From Anaerolineae bacterium (GTDB lineage Bacteria > Chloroflexota > Anaerolineae > Aggregatilineales > UBA2796), in NCBI GenBank assembly GCA_019637555.1, contig JAHBVK010000008.1:1-64000 (forward strand): a stretch of DNA of 64,000 nucleotides, read 5' to 3'. A program made the position numbers and the translations under genes. Under the pieces are notes generated by a model. That model did not search any database. It had not been told where the DNA came from and saw nothing but the letters and a program-made list of their open reading frames with translations. Every line of letters begins with the position of its first letter. Position 1 is the stretch's first letter. This document shows positions 63,301 to 64,000 of the stretch, one piece after another.

Positions 63301-63999
63301 AGCAGGCTGTGTTACTTGCGAACCAAGCGCCGCACTAGGTACTGTTGCGCCTGCGTTGAACGCTGCCGATGTACTGGTCGCTTTCTTTTCCGCTGCCAGA
63401 CGCGCGTTCAAGTTAGTCATATCGCGCACTTTGAGCGTGTTATCCAGTTTCGGCGCTGCCCGTCCTACAATCGTAGCGCCGGGGTCTTCCACTGGTACGC
63501 GCTGCGGTAATGGCATCCCATATTCATCTACGGGAATATCAACTTTCTGGCTTGGGGTGGCTGCGCGAGCGGCTGAAGTTGAGGAAACTGCCGACGACGC
63601 TGCTGACGCGCCTGTTGCAGCAATTCCTGCCGGTGGCGTTCCAGTGGCGCTGTACCCCGGTGGTATTGCCGGATTCCAGTTGCGTCCATCGTACTGATAC
63701 CAGCGATCCGACTCCAAGCCGATCATCCACCAATAACCCTGCTCGTCGAGGATCATCAGCTTGCGGAGTTCTGCCTGTAATTGGTCGCGCGTCATCAAAC
63801 CTGACGTGTAACGTCGGCGCAGTCCTTGCACCGATTTTTCCACGTCGATGAATTTCTGTGTCAACGCTTGATTAGCGGCTGGTTGTGCAAGTTCTGCTGC
63901 CAGTTGATCGCCCGATACACCCGTGTTGCCCGTATTGCCTGTACTGGCGGGCGATACCGCTGCCGAGGCACTTGTCGCTGCTGGGGTCGGCGTCACTTC
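60325..63999 (-). CDS. Class A penicillin-binding protein (GT51 plus transpeptidase), 5' end outside window
   Basis: The frame is still open at the right edge. The first internal start is GTG 63996 (1223 aa), but a true start outside is likely. Numbering from there: Ser/Thr/Ala-rich start; a SHOCT/DUF2510-like segment (about 45-115) with YWWMIGLESDRWYQYDGRNWNPAIPPG; a disordered linker; one membrane helix (about 284-311); a GT51 glycosyltransferase with E377 in ATENERFY and ASTLTQQLTR; a transpeptidase with S683-x2-K686, S741-E-N743 and K874-T-G876; an Ig-like domain (about 1060-1150); and a Thr/Pro-rich tail. It polymerises and cross-links peptidoglycan. The GT51 GG-STLTQQ motif reads SGASTLTQQ. 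Confidence 0.94.
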   Translation of the reverse strand, partial: EVTPTPAATSASAAVSPASTGNTGNTGVSGDQLAAELAQPAANQALTQKFIDVEKSVQGLRRRYTSGLMTRDQLQAELRKLMILDEQGYWWMIGLESDRWYQYDGRNWNPAIPPGYSATGTPPAGIAATGASAASSAVSSTSAARAATPSQKVDIPVDEYGMPLPQRVPVEDPGATIVGRAAPKLDNTLKVRDMTNLNARLAAEKKATSTSAAFNAGATVPSAALGSQVTQPAAAISPSAVSVPAPGSASGLTQGVVPEKPKSIQPDYGPRPQSWINDRQRRVGCLIQIAVAGVFLFLALAVLGTIGSVLFYTTTINQYSGRIDALASNIAAETQSVKFYDSSGRMIYQLNDPNLGARTVVPLADISPYLIHAVVATENERFYSDPGFDVVAIIRAILQNLRAGGSVSGASTLTQQLTRAKVLDPGAANDISAGRKITEILVASEVARRYTKSQILEFYLNNTAYFGNLAYGVEAAAQTYFKKSAKDLTMVESAFLAGLIQSPAGYDPALDGGVSAIARTKVVLGLMVNLGCLQTEHLPQPICVTKGNPTADPKSDVDSGQTLVELSTLTASMVQFKPTAQQVTYPHFVNYVKQILEDQYGQDALYNGGFSVYTTIDPRIQDAAELAARNQVNALRGQNVGNAAVVVIDPRTGGILAMVGSVDFNNANIDGQVNVAINPRQPGSSIKPFVYASSMEQAPDGSYWYPGTVIWDIPTDFNGYQPVNYNRGYRGPMTMRSALAMSENIPAVKALEFVTVLRFQAFADRIGLRFPLVSPADAGLTTALGGVEVTLLDMVRGYSIFANGGQQIPTFAISKITRKNGANEETVFEYSTPAGVQLVDPAISWMITSILSDNAARTPGFGANSVLNIPGTAVKTGTTNDYKDNWTIGYTPQFVVGVWVGNTRGEPMNAGVTGLTGAAPIWNQVMLAALSGQAPQGFNRPPEIQETTICADFGTLNFAQCRNARNEYYRVGLPPPGAETAIQILQVDKFSGLRANNFCSNFVEERAFVNISDTRVINWINNTDQGRQWLDQSGWKEAYNLQIPIAQAPTGECQANQPQPVIQIASPQPGQTISGIVQILGAANVPNFRNFQIELGVGTQPTQFQLISGPISSPQLNGPLGVWDTNTVPAGDYTLRLVAFDQQGRSADVLVPVRVSNVPTTETPAGQIIPTSPGVPTAFPTTDPGIFATPLPINPTETPIVIDGSNPIVATPTPIDVFPPTTAP

Positions 64000-64000
64000 A

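Overview
The window looks like chromosomal DNA of a Chloroflexota bacterium, probably Anaerolineae-like. This is inferred from gene content and style, not from any marker search. Supporting signs are secreted proteins with long Thr/Pro-rich linkers (LCP protein, foldase, class A PBP), a Tad pilus cluster with no outer-membrane secretin, a complex I operon with two nuoM genes, Gram-positive-type RNA leaders (a SAM-clan riboswitch and a tryptophan T-box), and short palindromic intergenic repeats. No rRNA, tRNA, CRISPR array, prophage or insertion sequence was recognised.

Layout. 1-5.2 kb: tail of a Gly-rich protein, LCP cell-wall ligase, DUF58 protein, zinc-ribbon/FHA protein, tRNA-dihydrouridine synthase. 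5.3-12.6 kb: a beta-hydroxyacid dehydrogenase, a degenerate CPBP-like membrane protein, then a minus-strand carbohydrate run (zinc-dependent PLC-like protein, galE, GT4 glycosyltransferase, glgB). 12.6-15.3 kb: rpsF-ssb-rpsR followed by a parvulin foldase. 15.4-19.2 kb: a repeat-built coiled-coil protein, a promoter/SAM-riboswitch/terminator unit in front of a free-standing aspartokinase-type ACT-domain protein, then a coupled FixH-like lipoprotein, NapH-like ferredoxin and CcmB. 19.2-26.7 kb: ybaK, a lipid kinase, a secreted LppX-like protein, a possible 39-residue small protein, xseA-xseB, ilvE and the primary sigma factor.

27.1-34.7 kb: a DegS-like histidine kinase whose ATP-binding domain looks inactivated, next to a Tad/Flp pilus motor operon (cpaB, receiver-CpaE fusion, cpaF, tadB, tadC). 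34.7-41.8 kb: comF, hpf, an unknown protein, GT2 glycosyltransferase, alpha-glucan phosphorylase, NUDIX and PNPOx-like proteins. 41.9-52.0 kb: a minus-strand operon holding only membrane-arm subunits of complex I in the order nuoA-H-J-K-L-M-M-N, with a His-rich insertion in NuoL. 52.3-60.2 kb: methyltransferase, metG, a Trp T-box controlling a TrpB2-type tryptophan synthase, then rpsB-tsf-pyrH. 60.3 kb to the end: a class A penicillin-binding protein whose start probably lies outside the window.

The most interesting units are the SAM-riboswitch/ACT protein, the apparent pseudokinase beside the receiver-CpaE Tad operon, the 2M-type complex I membrane arm with its His-rich loop, and the FixH/NapH/CcmB triplet. 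All calls rest on reading the sequence and on family knowledge. No database or structure computation was run.
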